Positions 42,512-51,690 of a stretch of DNA of 64,000 nt are shown here, one piece after another. The stretch covers positions 1-64,000 of the forward strand of contig JAGZJD010000005.1 of NCBI GenBank assembly GCA_018365895.1. Reading direction: 5' to 3'. The stretch's first letter is position 1. Each line of letters begins with the position of its first letter. The translations under genes and the position numbers were made by a program. Source of the stretch: Lachnospiraceae bacterium (GTDB lineage: Bacteria; Bacillota_A; Clostridia; Lachnospirales; Lachnospiraceae). The notes under the pieces were generated by a model that saw only the letters and a list, made by a program, of their open reading frames with translations, had not been told where the DNA came from and ran no database searches.

Positions 42512-43954
42512 ATGGCAAAGGAAAAGAAATTTGTTGAATCGATCACATCAAGAGATGTGGATTTTGCTCAGTGGTATACAGATGTTGTCCGCGAAGCAAA
42601 GCTTTGTAATTATTCAAGTGTAAAGGGGTGCCTGATCTATGAGCCAAATGGCTATGCAATCTGGGAGAATATCCAGAAAGATCTGGATGCCCGTTTTAAA
42701 GCAACAGGTGTGGAGAATGTTTACATGCCGCTTCTGATTCCGGAGAGCCTTCTTCAGAAAGAAAAAGATCATATTGAAGGATTTGCACCGGAAGTTGCAT
42801 GGGTAACACATGGAGGAATGGAACCGCTTCAGGAAAGAATGTGTATCCGTCCGACATCTGAGACATTATTCTGCGATTACTGGAGCAGAACCGTACAGTC
42901 TTACCGTGATCTTCCGAAGGTTTGGAATCAGTGGTGTTCTGTTCTTCGCTGGGAGAAGACAACAAGACCGTTCTTACGTTCCAGAGAATTCTTATGGCAG
43001 GAAGGACATACGATCCACGCGACTTATGAAGAAGCAGAGCAGAGAACGCTGACAATGCTTCAGGTATATAGAGATTTTGTAGAGCAGGATTTAGCAATTC
43101 CGCTTCTTGTCGGAAGAAAGACAGACAGTGAGAAATTTGCCGGAGCAGAAGATACTTATACGATTGAGGCAATGATGCATGACGGTAAGGCGCTTCAGTC
43201 AGGTACAAGCCATTTCTTCGGAAGCGGCTTTGCAGATGCATTTGAGATTCAGTATCTTGATAAAGATAATCAGTTAAAGAGTGTTTACGAGACATCCTGG
43301 GGTGTATCTACACGAATTATCGGTGCAATTATTATGGTGCACGGAGATGACAGCGGCCTTGTGCTTCCGCCAAGAATCGCTCCGACTCAGGTGCGCGTAA
43401 TTCCGATCGCGCAGCATAAAGAAGGTGTACTTGATAAAGCCAACGAGCTGCTTCAGGCGCTGAAAGCTTCCGGATATCGTGCAGAGATTGATGATTCTGA
43501 GAAGAGTCCGGGATGGAAGTTCAGTGAGCAGGAAATGCTTGGTATTCCGGCTCGTATTGAAATTGGACCGAAAGACATTGAGAATAATCAGGCAGTTGTT
43601 GTACGCCGTGACACAAGAGAGAAGATTGTTGTTTCTCTTGATGAACTCACAGTGAAACTCGGTGAGATTCTTGAGACAATGCAGAAAGATATGTATGACA
43701 GAGCGAAAGCATATCGTGATGAGCGTGTTTATACAGCTGCAAATATGGATGAGATGAAAGAAATTGCTGCAAATAAACCAGGATTTATTAAAGCAATGTG
43801 GTGCGGCTGTGAAGAATGTGAAAAACAGATTAAAGAATTGACTGGCGGAGTGACATCAAGATGTATTCCGGAAGAACAGGAACAGATTTCTGATGTCTGC
43901 GTATGCTGTGGAAAACCGGCAAGAAGTATGGTTTACTGGGGTAAAGCGTATTAG
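42512..43954 (+). CDS. proS: prolyl-tRNA synthetase, archaeal/eukaryotic-like type
   Basis: This 480-residue class II synthetase lacks the editing insertion of bacterial-type ProRS. It has motif 2 ([32 protein letters not shown]), motif 3 ([20 protein letters not shown]), an anticodon-binding domain (VRVIPIAQH) and a C-terminal zinc-binding domain ([33 protein letters not shown]). These mark the prokaryote type 3 enzymes common in clostridia. AAAAGGAGAATGAGACA precedes the ATG. It is controlled by the proline T-box. Confidence 0.96.
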   Translation: MAKEKKFVESITSRDVDFAQWYTDVVREAKLCNYSSVKGCLIYEPNGYAIWENIQKDLDARFKATGVENVYMPLLIPESLLQKEKDHIEGFAPEVAWVTHGGMEPLQERMCIRPTSETLFCDYWSRTVQSYRDLPKVWNQWCSVLRWEKTTRPFLRSREFLWQEGHTIHATYEEAEQRTLTMLQVYRDFVEQDLAIPLLVGRKTDSEKFAGAEDTYTIEAMMHDGKALQSGTSHFFGSGFADAFEIQYLDKDNQLKSVYETSWGVSTRIIGAIIMVHGDDSGLVLPPRIAPTQVRVIPIAQHKEGVLDKANELLQALKASGYRAEIDDSEKSPGWKFSEQEMLGIPARIEIGPKDIENNQAVVVRRDTREKIVVSLDELTVKLGEILETMQKDMYDRAKAYRDERVYTAANMDEMKEIAANKPGFIKAMWCGCEECEKQIKELTGGVTSRCIPEEQEQISDVCVCCGKPARSMVYWGKAY

Positions 43955-43974
43955 AAACGAGGGGGAAGTAGTTC

Positions 43975-45297
43975 ATGAGAATGAATTTACCGCCGAACGT
44001 TAATCGAATTATTCATACACTTCAAGAAAATGGATTTGAGGCGTACGCAGTCGGGGGCTGCGTACGCGATTCTATTTTGGGAAGAGTTCCGGGAGACTGG
44101 GATATTACCACGTCTGCCTCTCCCCAGGAGATTAAAAGTCTGTTTTCACATACGGTAGATACGGGGATTGAGCATGGCACTGTTACAGTCCTGATGGACA
44201 GAGAAGGGTTTGAGGTGACAACCTACCGGGTAGACGGCGATTATGAAGACTGCCGACACCCGAAGAGCGTGCAGTTTACAAGAAATCTGAGGGAAGATCT
44301 GCTGCGTCGGGATTTTACGATTAATGCAATGGCGTACAATGATGAAGATGGGCTGGTAGACATTTTTGGCGGAATGGAAGATCTTGAGAAGAGAATGATC
44401 CGCTGTGTCGGCTGTGCCAGAGAGCGGTTCGGAGAAGATGCACTGCGCATTATGCGGGCGGTGCGTTTTGCGGCGCAGCTTGGATTTGAAATCGAGGAAG
44501 AGACAAAAGAAGCAATCAGAGCACTTGCAGGCAATCTGCGTCAGATTAGTGCGGAGAGAATCCAGACAGAATTAGTGAAGCTAATGACATCGCCGCATCC
44601 GGAATTGATCCGGGAGGCATATGAGCTTGGGATTACGGCAGTGATCCTTCCGGAATTTGATCGTCTGATGGATACGGCACAAGAGACACCACACCATTTC
44701 TGCAATGTGGGGCAGCATACGATCCATGTAATCTGTGCTGTGAGAAATGACAGGGTACTCCGTCTGGCAGCCCTGTTTCACGATTTTGGAAAACCGGATA
44801 TGAAAAGTATTGATGCAGAAGGTGTGGCGCATTTTACAGGGCATGGGAAACGCAGCGAGGAAATGACGAGGGTTATTTTGAAACGGCTGAAATTCGACAA
44901 CTATACGCTGCGAAATGTATGCAAGCTTGTTTTGTATCACGATTATCATTATAAGACGAAGGCGACTCCGGAAAATGTGCGCAGGAGTATGGCAATCATC
45001 GGAGAAGAACTTTTTCCTTATTACATTGAACTGCGAAGAGCAGATATGATGGGGCAAAGTGAATACCGAAGGGCAGAGAAGATGGAAAATCTTGCTCTGG
45101 TAGAACAGTATTATCATGAGACGTTGGAGAATGGAGACTGTGTGTCGCTGAAAACGCTTGCAGTGACAGGGAAAGATTTAATAGAGGCTGGCATCCGGCA
45201 GGGAAAAGCCGTTGGAGAGACGTTAGAGAAGCTTCTTGATGTGGTCCTTTCGGATCCGGGGAAAAACACAAAGGAAGAACTGCTGAAACTGATCTAA
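43975..45297 (+). CDS. cca: CCA-adding tRNA nucleotidyltransferase
   Basis: This 440-residue class II enzyme completes or repairs the CCA end of tRNAs. The head domain has YAVGGCVRDSILGRVPGDWD with the DxD metal site and the RRDFTINAMAYN motif. The neck shows EDALRIMRAVRFAAQLGF, and a central HD domain (LFHDFGKPD, LVLYHDYHY) adds a possible phosphohydrolase. It follows proS by 20 bases and probably shares its transcript. RBS GAGGGGGAAG precedes the ATG. Confidence 0.95.
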   Translation: MRMNLPPNVNRIIHTLQENGFEAYAVGGCVRDSILGRVPGDWDITTSASPQEIKSLFSHTVDTGIEHGTVTVLMDREGFEVTTYRVDGDYEDCRHPKSVQFTRNLREDLLRRDFTINAMAYNDEDGLVDIFGGMEDLEKRMIRCVGCARERFGEDALRIMRAVRFAAQLGFEIEEETKEAIRALAGNLRQISAERIQTELVKLMTSPHPELIREAYELGITAVILPEFDRLMDTAQETPHHFCNVGQHTIHVICAVRNDRVLRLAALFHDFGKPDMKSIDAEGVAHFTGHGKRSEEMTRVILKRLKFDNYTLRNVCKLVLYHDYHYKTKATPENVRRSMAIIGEELFPYYIELRRADMMGQSEYRRAEKMENLALVEQYYHETLENGDCVSLKTLAVTGKDLIEAGIRQGKAVGETLEKLLDVVLSDPGKNTKEELLKLI

Positions 45298-45327
45298 GAG
45301 GCAGGCGCGGACTGTTCTTGTGGTTGA

Positions 45328-45357
45328 GTCATACTTATCGGGACGAATTCATACATT
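45328..45357 (+). promoter_or_regulatory. sigma-E-type promoter before the CotS-like gene
   Basis: GTCATACT (45328-45335) and CATACATT (45350-45357) with 14 bases between match the mother-cell sigma-E pattern (k/TCATATT, N14, CATACAmT). It lies 33 bases before the coding start. Confidence 0.65.
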
Positions 45358-45390
45358 AGAGGGAACGAAGTAAGAATTCTGGAGGTAAGT

Positions 45391-46380
45391 ATGAAAGAGT
45401 ATGAATTAGAAGTTTTGGAACAATATGATATAGAAGTGAAGAATATAAAGCGGGGGCGGAACAGCTTTCTGCTCGATACAGACCGCGGGCTCTGCATAGT
45501 GCAGAACACGGGAATGTCTGAGAGGCGGGCGGAGAGTATGGACCGTCTCTGTCTGCATTTGCGGGAGGGTGGATGCCGATTAGTGGATAATCCGATCGCC
45601 AATAAAGAAGGAGCATTTGTTTCGAAGCTGGAAGACGGAACGGTTTATCTTGTAAAGAAATGGTTTGCAGGCAGGGAATGCAATGTACAGAAAGAGTATG
45701 AGATTACAGAGGCAGTAAAAAATCTGGCATTTTTGCATAATGTGCTTGCAGAACCGACGGACAATCTTCAGGGTGACGTACCGGTTGGTACGAAACCGGA
45801 GGAGGAACTTCAAAGATACAATCAGAAACTTCGCAAGATCAGAGGTTTTATACGGAAACGCCCGGCAAAGAATGAATTTGAGTTATTGTTTTTGAGCTGC
45901 TTTGAAGAAATGTATGCATTTGCGAAAGAAGTCACAGGGAAGGCAGAGGAGTGCCGGAAGCTTTATGAGGAAAGTAAAAGGAAGCAGACGCTTGTGCACG
46001 GAGACTATAATTATCATAACCTGATTATGACTTCAGAGGGGATCGCCACCGTGAATTTTGATAATTTTAGAGTTGATATCCAGGCGGGAGATCTCTACTA
46101 TTTCATGCGTAAAATTATGGAAAAAAACCATTGGGACAGACATCTGGGAGAACAGATTATCCGCTCTTATACAAGAATCCATCCGCTTTCCGGAGCAGAA
46201 ATGGAGTATCTGGCGCTGCGGCTTGCATATCCGGAGAAATTTTTTAAAGCAGCCAATACATATTATCAGTCAAATAAAGCAAGGATTCCGCAGAAAAGTG
46301 TCGAAAAACTAATGCTTTCTGTCCAGGAAACAAAGGAGAAAAAGCGGTTTTTAGGGGACATATTTTCTTTTCATTTATAG
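45391..46380 (+). CDS. CotS-family spore-coat kinase-like protein
   Basis: This 329-residue protein has an aminoglycoside-phosphotransferase-like fold: a small N-lobe (YLVKKWFAGRECNVQ), the catalytic-loop signature LVHGDYNYHNLIMT, and VNFDNFRVDIQAGDLYYFMR, where a D(F/L)D-type metal motif appears as NFDNF. The CotS group sits in the spore coat in Bacillus and is expressed in the mother cell. The sigma-E-like promoter and CTGGAGGTAAGT ribosome site support this. The kinase substrate, if any, is unknown. Confidence 0.8.
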   Translation: MKEYELEVLEQYDIEVKNIKRGRNSFLLDTDRGLCIVQNTGMSERRAESMDRLCLHLREGGCRLVDNPIANKEGAFVSKLEDGTVYLVKKWFAGRECNVQKEYEITEAVKNLAFLHNVLAEPTDNLQGDVPVGTKPEEELQRYNQKLRKIRGFIRKRPAKNEFELLFLSCFEEMYAFAKEVTGKAEECRKLYEESKRKQTLVHGDYNYHNLIMTSEGIATVNFDNFRVDIQAGDLYYFMRKIMEKNHWDRHLGEQIIRSYTRIHPLSGAEMEYLALRLAYPEKFFKAANTYYQSNKARIPQKSVEKLMLSVQETKEKKRFLGDIFSFHL

Positions 46381-46476
46381 GTAAGTGGTGTATAATGAAA
46401 CTATCTTTAGACATTTACCTAACGGTAAGAGAAAGCGAGAATTCGCATAAGAAAGGAATCCAGGAGGTTGATTACA

Positions 46477-48210
46477 ATGGGCTATCAGAAAAAATATCAG
46501 GAATGGCTTGAGAATCCATATTTTGATGCAGAAACAAAGGCAGAATTACAGGCGATTTCCGAAGATGATAAAGAGATTAAGGAGCGTTTCTATAAAGATC
46601 TGGAATTTGGAACTGCGGGACTTCGGGGAATTATAGGGGCAGGAACAAATCGGATGAATATCTATACAGTCCGCAAGGCAACACAGGGATTGGCGAACTA
46701 TATTATCAAGAAGGAGGCACAGAAACAGGGAGTAGCGATTGCTTATGATTCACGTCGGATGTCTCCTGAATTTGCAGATGAAGCGGCTCTTTGTCTTGCT
46801 GCGAATGGGATCAGAGCGTATGTATTCGAATCACTTCGTCCGACACCGGAATTATCTTATGCAGTGCGTAAGCTTGGATGTATTGCCGGAATTAATATTA
46901 CAGCGAGCCATAACCCGCCGGAATACAATGGATATAAAGTATACTGGGAAGACGGAGCACAGATTACACCTCCGCATGATAAAGGAATCATGGATGAAGT
47001 GAATGCAATAGAGCGCCATGATGAATGTAAGACAATCAGTTTTGAAGAAGCAAAGGAAAAGAATTTTTATATTGTGATCGGCTCTGAAATTGACGATGCA
47101 TATATCGCTGAACTGAAGAAACAGGTGCTTCATCAGGATGCCATTGATAAGATGCAGAGCGAACTGAAGATTGTTTATAGCCCGCTTCACGGAACCGGTA
47201 ATATTCCGGCAAGACGTGTTTTGAAAGAGCTTGGTTTTGAACATGTCTATGTAGTAAAAGAACAGGAACTTCCGGACGGTAATTTCCCAACAGTGTCTTA
47301 TCCGAATCCAGAAGCAAAAGAAGCATTTGAACTTGGACTAAAGCTTGCGAAAGAAGTTGATGCAGATCTTGTGCTTGCAACAGATCCGGATGCAGACCGT
47401 CTTGGTGTTTATGTAAAAGATACCGTATCAGGAGAGTATAAAGTACTTACTGGTAATATGTCCGGTTGTCTGTTGGCAGATTATGAGATCACACAGAGAA
47501 AAGCATTAAAAGGACTTCCGGAAGACGGATATTTGATTAAGACAATTGTTACATCGAATATGGCTGATGCCATTGCAAAAGAAAATGGCATCGGATTGAT
47601 TGAAGTTCTGACAGGGTTCAAATATATCGGACAGCAGATTCTTGGTTTTGAGACAAGCGGAAAAGGCGAGTATGTATTTGGATTTGAAGAGAGCTACGGA
47701 TGTCTGATCGGAACACATGCGAGAGATAAAGATGCGATTGTTGCAACAATGGCACTTTGCGAAGCTGCTGCCTATTATAAGACACAGGGCAAGACACTTT
47801 GGGATGCGATGATCGATGCTTATGAAAAGTACGGATATTACAAAGACGATATTCAGTCTATCACTTTGAAAGGAATTGAAGGACTTGCCAAGATCCAGGA
47901 GATTCTTGAAACACTTAGAAAAGAACCGCCGAAAGCATTTGGCGCATATAAAGTAGAAAAAGTGAGAGACTATCAGGCAGATACAATTACGGATCTTGCA
48001 ACAGGTATGACAGTGCCGACGGGACTGCCGAACTCAAATGTACTTTATTATGAGTTAAATGATGCCGCATGGGTATGTGTAAGACCATCCGGAACAGAGC
48101 CTAAAGTGAAATTTTACTATGGTGTAAAAGGCACTTCTCTGGCAGATGCAGACAGCAGATCCGAAGAGCTTGGAAAGACGATTCTCGAAATGATTCAGGA
48201 AATGCTGTAA
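46477..48210 (+). CDS. phosphohexomutase (phosphoglucomutase/phosphomannomutase)
   Basis: This 577-residue alpha-D-phosphohexomutase shows FGTAGLRGIIGAGTNRMNIY near the N-terminus and the phosphoserine loop ITASHNPPEYNGYK. It also has the metal loop ATDPDADRLGVYV, the sugar loop GFEESYGCLIG and the phosphate loop RPSGTEPKVKFYYGV. Length and order match PgcA-like enzymes that interconvert glucose-6-P and glucose-1-P for glycopolymer and glycogen synthesis. AGGAGG lies 9 bases before ATG 46477; TTG 46468 is a worse start. Confidence 0.92.
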   Translation: MGYQKKYQEWLENPYFDAETKAELQAISEDDKEIKERFYKDLEFGTAGLRGIIGAGTNRMNIYTVRKATQGLANYIIKKEAQKQGVAIAYDSRRMSPEFADEAALCLAANGIRAYVFESLRPTPELSYAVRKLGCIAGINITASHNPPEYNGYKVYWEDGAQITPPHDKGIMDEVNAIERHDECKTISFEEAKEKNFYIVIGSEIDDAYIAELKKQVLHQDAIDKMQSELKIVYSPLHGTGNIPARRVLKELGFEHVYVVKEQELPDGNFPTVSYPNPEAKEAFELGLKLAKEVDADLVLATDPDADRLGVYVKDTVSGEYKVLTGNMSGCLLADYEITQRKALKGLPEDGYLIKTIVTSNMADAIAKENGIGLIEVLTGFKYIGQQILGFETSGKGEYVFGFEESYGCLIGTHARDKDAIVATMALCEAAAYYKTQGKTLWDAMIDAYEKYGYYKDDIQSITLKGIEGLAKIQEILETLRKEPPKAFGAYKVEKVRDYQADTITDLATGMTVPTGLPNSNVLYYELNDAAWVCVRPSGTEPKVKFYYGVKGTSLADADSRSEELGKTILEMIQEML

Positions 48211-48255
48211 ATCATCGAAAAAAGCCGGAAAATGTGCAAATACAGGCGAATTTTC

Positions 48256-48285
48256 TTGACAAAGTGAAAAACGCGTGGTTATACT
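48256..48285 (+). promoter_or_regulatory. promoter of the HU gene
   Basis: TTGACA (48256-48261) and TATACT (48280-48285) lie 18 bases apart, a strong housekeeping pattern, about 90 bases before the HU start. Confidence 0.8.
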
Positions 48286-48372
48286 GATTGAGATACTAAC
48301 ACGTTGGTACTTCAGCCAATCAGGGCTGTTTATCATATCCAGAGTTCTATAACAAGAGGAGGAAGAATTTTC

Positions 48373-48645
48373 ATGAATAAAACAGAACTTATTGCAGCAA
48401 TCGCTGAGAATGCAGAATTATCAAAAAAAGATTCTGAAAAAGCTTTAAAAGCATTTGTAGATGTAATCGCAGAAGAATTAAAAAAAGGTGAAAAAGTACA
48501 GCTTGTAGGTTTTGGTACATTTGAAGTCAGCGAGAGAGCTGCAAGAGAAGGAAGAAATCCGCAGACAGGAAGTACAATGGTAATTCCGGCTTCTAAGTCA
48601 CCGAAGTTTAAACCAGGTAAAGCATTCAAAGATGCGATCCAGTAA
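48373..48645 (+). CDS. hup: HU family DNA-binding protein
   Basis: This 90-residue histone-like protein starts [20 protein letters not shown], with the arm region [21 protein letters not shown] and the C-terminal [19 protein letters not shown], all textbook HU. It bends and compacts DNA as a homodimer. AAGAGGAGGAAG precedes ATG 48373; the frame is open further upstream but without a ribosome site. Its own promoter and terminator make it a single-gene unit at the head of the rqcP-yabP-yabQ-divIC group. Confidence 0.96.
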   Translation: MNKTELIAAIAENAELSKKDSEKALKAFVDVIAEELKKGEKVQLVGFGTFEVSERAAREGRNPQTGSTMVIPASKSPKFKPGKAFKDAIQ

Positions 48646-48668
48646 GATTCGAGAATAGATTGAATACA

Positions 48669-48704
48669 AATGGCATTATAAGGCAGCTTATAATGCCATT
48701 TTTT
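48669..48704 (+). terminator. HU gene terminator
   Basis: AATGGCATTATAA (48669-48681) and its exact complement (48688-48700) pair around GGCAGC, then TTTT. The rqcP ribosome site follows at once. Confidence 0.9.
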
Positions 48705-48717
48705 AGGAGAAAGAAAG

Positions 48718-48957
48718 ATGAGATTAGACAAATTTTTAAAAGTATCCAGACTAATCAAGCGCAGGACAGTAGCGAATGAAGCGTGTGATGCCGGAAGAGT
48801 GCTTGTGAATGGAACAGTAGCAAAGGCTTCTGTGAAAGTGAAACCGGGAGATGTGATTGAGATCCAGTTCGGGACAAAGACAGTAAAGGCAGAGGTGCTG
48901 CAGATTCAGGAAACAACAAAGAAAGATGAGGCGAAAGACCTCTTCCGCTATCTGTAG
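48718..48957 (+). CDS. rqcP: S4-domain ribosome quality-control factor RqcP
   Basis: This 79-residue protein is a single S4 RNA-binding domain (MRLDKFLKVSRLIKRRTVAN, VLVNGTVAKASVKVKPGD). It corresponds to B. subtilis YabO/RqcP in length and in place before yabP. RqcP binds split 50S subunits and helps RqcH add alanine tails to stalled chains. RBS TTTAGGAGAAAG precedes the ATG and lies inside the tail of the HU terminator. Confidence 0.92.
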   Translation: MRLDKFLKVSRLIKRRTVANEACDAGRVLVNGTVAKASVKVKPGDVIEIQFGTKTVKAEVLQIQETTKKDEAKDLFRYL

Positions 48958-48967
48958 AGAGTTTCTG

Positions 48968-48996
48968 GTATAAATACGGACGACCTTTCATACAAT
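48968..48996 (+). promoter_or_regulatory. sigma-E-type promoter before yabP
   Basis: GTATAAA (48968-48974), 14 bases, CATACAAT (48989-48996): the -10 is the exact sigma-E consensus. It drives yabP-yabQ in the mother cell, as known for B. subtilis. Confidence 0.8.
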
Positions 48997-49037
48997 TAGG
49001 AAAGAAGAACATGTTGTGTGGAGGGAGTGTATAATTT

Positions 49038-49322
49038 ATGGAAGAAAGGCAGATTCAGAAAGCGCATAAGCTAGTCGTCAATAATAGAAAAACAAGTACG
49101 GTAACAGGGGTATTGGATGTGCTTTCTTTCGACTTAAACGAGATCCTTCTTGAAACAGAGCTTGGGATGTTAATGGTAAAAGGAAGTGATCTTCATGTAA
49201 ACCGTCTGAGCCTGGAAAAAGGAGAAGTTGATCTGTCCGGGACGATTGATAGCATTGCGTATTCAGAAATTCATGCAGCAGGCAAGCAGGGTGAGAATTT
49301 GTTTGCCAAGCTGTTCCGATAG
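49038..49322 (+). CDS. yabP: sporulation protein YabP
   Basis: This 94-residue protein matches YabP along its length (NRKTSTVTGVLDVLSFDLNE, LLETELGMLMVKGSDLHVNR, LEKGEVDLSGTIDSIAYSE). The beta-rich fold resembles YqfC, a mother-cell protein linked to cortex formation. GTGGAGGGAGTG precedes the ATG, and a sigma-E promoter lies 42 bases upstream. yabQ follows after 3 bases. YabP is needed for late spore development in Bacillus. Confidence 0.9.
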   Translation: MEERQIQKAHKLVVNNRKTSTVTGVLDVLSFDLNEILLETELGMLMVKGSDLHVNRLSLEKGEVDLSGTIDSIAYSEIHAAGKQGENLFAKLFR

Positions 49323-49325
49323 CCT

Positions 49326-49682
49326 ATGATCTTAGGAATTGAACGAGAGGCAGCGATTTTTGCAGATGCGCTTCTTACGGGTTTTTTTATTTGGGGTGTT
49401 TATACATCTCTTCGCATTTTCCGAAGAATTGTGAAGCATAAAATGGCAGTCGTTGCAGCAGAAGATCTTACATATTGGTTTTGGACAGCATTATTTTTAT
49501 TCCGGGAAATGTATCTTACCTGTGACGGCAGTATTCGGTGGTATTTTGTGCTTGGCGTATGTCTTGGAGGAGCAGCAGGATATGGAATGCTGACATGGAT
49601 TGGGAAAATATGTCGGATTCTGAAGGTTTGTTTTTCCGGAAAAAGCGGAAAACCACTTGAACATTCCCGGAAAAGACGTTAA
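49326..49682 (+). CDS. yabQ: spore cortex membrane protein YabQ
   Basis: This 118-residue membrane protein has three or four hydrophobic segments (about 8-30, 44-62, 68-90) and the YabQ signature FADALLTGFFIWGVYTSLRI with RIFRRIVKH. In B. subtilis YabQ is targeted to the outer forespore membrane and is required for cortex synthesis. It shares the sigma-E transcript with yabP. Confidence 0.85.
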   Translation: MILGIEREAAIFADALLTGFFIWGVYTSLRIFRRIVKHKMAVVAAEDLTYWFWTALFLFREMYLTCDGSIRWYFVLGVCLGGAAGYGMLTWIGKICRILKVCFSGKSGKPLEHSRKRR

Positions 49683-49730
49683 TATAAATATGATAACGAT
49701 AACCTGATAGAGAAAGTAAGGGAGAATGCA

Positions 49731-50057
49731 ATGGCAGGCATTAAGCAGAAGAGCCGTGCGAGAAAGCAGAGAAAGCGTATTTTGCATCATAAACAGAGTA
49801 TATTGCTGATTAGTGGAGTGATGCTCTTTCTCGTAGTTGTGATAACAGTGGGCGGTATGTCCTTGAAAGCAAAGAACGCTGCATATCAGGAGCAGCAGGA
49901 AGAGCTGCAGAGTCAGATTGATAAAGCAAAAGAACGTGCGGATGAAATTGACGATCTGGAAGAATATGTAGGATCTGATTCATATACAGAAGAAGTTGCC
50001 CGTGAGAAATTGGGACTTGTATATCCGGATGAGATTATATTAGAGCCAGAGAACTAA
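49731..50057 (+). CDS. divIC: septum formation initiator DivIC/FtsB
   Basis: This 108-residue bitopic protein has a basic cytoplasmic N-terminus (KQKSRARKQRKRILHHK), one membrane span (about 24-44), a coiled coil (about 47-80, AAYQEQQEELQSQIDKAKE) and the C-terminal YTEEVAREKLGLVYPDEIIL typical of DivIC. It stabilises FtsL and the divisome at the septum. RBS GGGAGAATGCA precedes the ATG. The place after yabQ and before spoIIE follows the Bacillus order. Confidence 0.93.
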   Translation: MAGIKQKSRARKQRKRILHHKQSILLISGVMLFLVVVITVGGMSLKAKNAAYQEQQEELQSQIDKAKERADEIDDLEEYVGSDSYTEEVAREKLGLVYPDEIILEPEN

Positions 50058-50090
50058 AATAAATAGCATAAATAAATTTTTACGAAAGAT

Positions 50091-50126
50091 AACTTCCGGA
50101 GACAGAGGTCTCCGGAAGTTTCTTTT
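50091..50126 (+). terminator. divIC terminator
   Basis: AACTTCCGGAGAC (50091-50103) pairs perfectly with 50108-50120 around AGAG, followed by TCTTTT. It separates divIC from spoIIE. Confidence 0.9.
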
Positions 50127-50146
50127 GTTTATGAGGAGGACTGAAT

Positions 50147-51553
50147 ATGAGAGACACGAAAGAGCAGATGACAGTGATGGAAAATCCGTATGTAGAGCAG
50201 ATTGAAAAATTTGCCTCATCACTTCAGAAGCTGTCCGGCATATTTCTGAGTCTGGAAGGAGTGAAAAAAACATTTGCACCGGAAGAAGTGGAGCAAATGT
50301 TGGATCAGGTACATAGAAAAGTATGTGCGTCCTGTGAGGAGTACGAGATTTGTATGAAAGAACGGCAGACGGAGATGCGTCAGTTCATTTATGATCTTCT
50401 TCTGACAATTGAGAATTACGGTACAGATTTGAATATTGAAATGAAGCGGAAACTTGAGAAGCGATGCTGTGCTTCAGAGAAATTGTTGGAAGAATTGTTA
50501 GAAGCGTTTGGAAGTGCAAAACAGGAACTGCTTTGGAATAATCGGATTGTGCAGAATCGACAGGGCTGTGCAAAGCAAATGGATTTGTTTACCGAAGTAG
50601 TAAGACAGGCAGCGAAGGAGATTGGAGCCAGTATCTTTCGGGATGAGCATCTTGAGAAAAAACTGCGGAATCGTTTTCGAAAAAGCGGTATACGACTTCT
50701 CCAAAGCCTGTTTTTTGTAACGGAAAACGGAAGGTATGAAATTCATGTTACAATCAAGGCAATGAAACATCAGTGTATTACAACAAAAGAAGTTGCAAGA
50801 ATTGTGTCTTCCTGCACAGGGAAACATCTGATTCTCCAGGCAGATGAACGTCCGATCCTGCCGGAAGAATACTGTACAGTTGTATGCATGGAAAATGCTT
50901 CTTTTTATTCGCTGCGCGGGGTTGCCAAGATTGGAAAAGGATGTGATAAGATTTCCGGAGATAATTTTCTTATGATGGAGCTGCCGGGAGGAAAAGAAGG
51001 GGCAGTAATTTCAGACGGAATGGGATCGGGTGAAAAAGCATTTCGGGAGAGTGCCCGTGTAGTAGAACTTTTGGAAGAACTTCTGGAAGCCGGGTATCCG
51101 CACAAAATGGCGCTTCAGCTCATGAATACAGCGCTTGTGGCGGGACGGGAGGAAATCTGTTTTTCCACAATTGATATGAGTATTTTTGATATGTATTCCG
51201 GTGTGTGTGAATTTGTAAAAGTCGGCGCGTCTACGACATTTGTAAAATGCGGACAAGAGGTGGAACGGATTACTTCAACAAGTCTTCCGCTTGGCGTTGT
51301 GCAGAATCTGGAATTTGATACAGTAACGAAGCAGCTTGAGAGCGGAGATGTAGTAGTAATGGTAACAGACGGAGTTATGGATGCACTTCCGGTAGGTGAG
51401 CAGGAACTTGTACTGGAGACGATTATCAAAGGAACAGAAATCCAGAATCCAACGGAGATGGCAGAGCATATTCTCGAACAGGTATTGAATTTTACCGGAG
51501 AGAAACCGCTTGATGATATGACGGTACTTGTAATTGGAATCTGGAATGTGTAG
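50147..51553 (+). CDS. spoIIE: SpoIIE-type PP2C phosphatase without membrane domain
   Basis: This 468-residue protein ends in a PP2C-family SpoIIE domain (about 265-468): GDNFLMMELPGGKEGAVISD, DGMGSGEKAFRESARVVELL, VMVTDGVMDALP and DDMTVLVIGIW supply the manganese-binding aspartates. In B. subtilis SpoIIE has about 827 residues and ten membrane segments. Here the N-terminal 260 residues are soluble and helical, with a Cys cluster (CASCEEYEIC) and no membrane span. Its place between divIC and tilS is that of spoIIE, so the role is probably the same: dephosphorylating SpoIIAA to free sigma-F. How it would reach the septum is unclear. Confidence 0.85.
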   Translation: MRDTKEQMTVMENPYVEQIEKFASSLQKLSGIFLSLEGVKKTFAPEEVEQMLDQVHRKVCASCEEYEICMKERQTEMRQFIYDLLLTIENYGTDLNIEMKRKLEKRCCASEKLLEELLEAFGSAKQELLWNNRIVQNRQGCAKQMDLFTEVVRQAAKEIGASIFRDEHLEKKLRNRFRKSGIRLLQSLFFVTENGRYEIHVTIKAMKHQCITTKEVARIVSSCTGKHLILQADERPILPEEYCTVVCMENASFYSLRGVAKIGKGCDKISGDNFLMMELPGGKEGAVISDGMGSGEKAFRESARVVELLEELLEAGYPHKMALQLMNTALVAGREEICFSTIDMSIFDMYSGVCEFVKVGASTTFVKCGQEVERITSTSLPLGVVQNLEFDTVTKQLESGDVVVMVTDGVMDALPVGEQELVLETIIKGTEIQNPTEMAEHILEQVLNFTGEKPLDDMTVLVIGIWNV

Positions 51554-51690
51554 CATCCTGAATATGAGGATAGGCGGCAATAGGTAAGAAAGTCGGAAGC
51601 TTGACTTTGAACAGAAAATTCATTATATTTGTACTGGAATCTAATAATGATAATAGAGCAGGAGACTGCATAGATGACAGGATCAAAGTT

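Noticed and set aside
46381..46476. Separate small gene between the CotS-like gene and the phosphomutase
   Set aside because: The gap is under 100 bases with only a ribosome site for the downstream gene.
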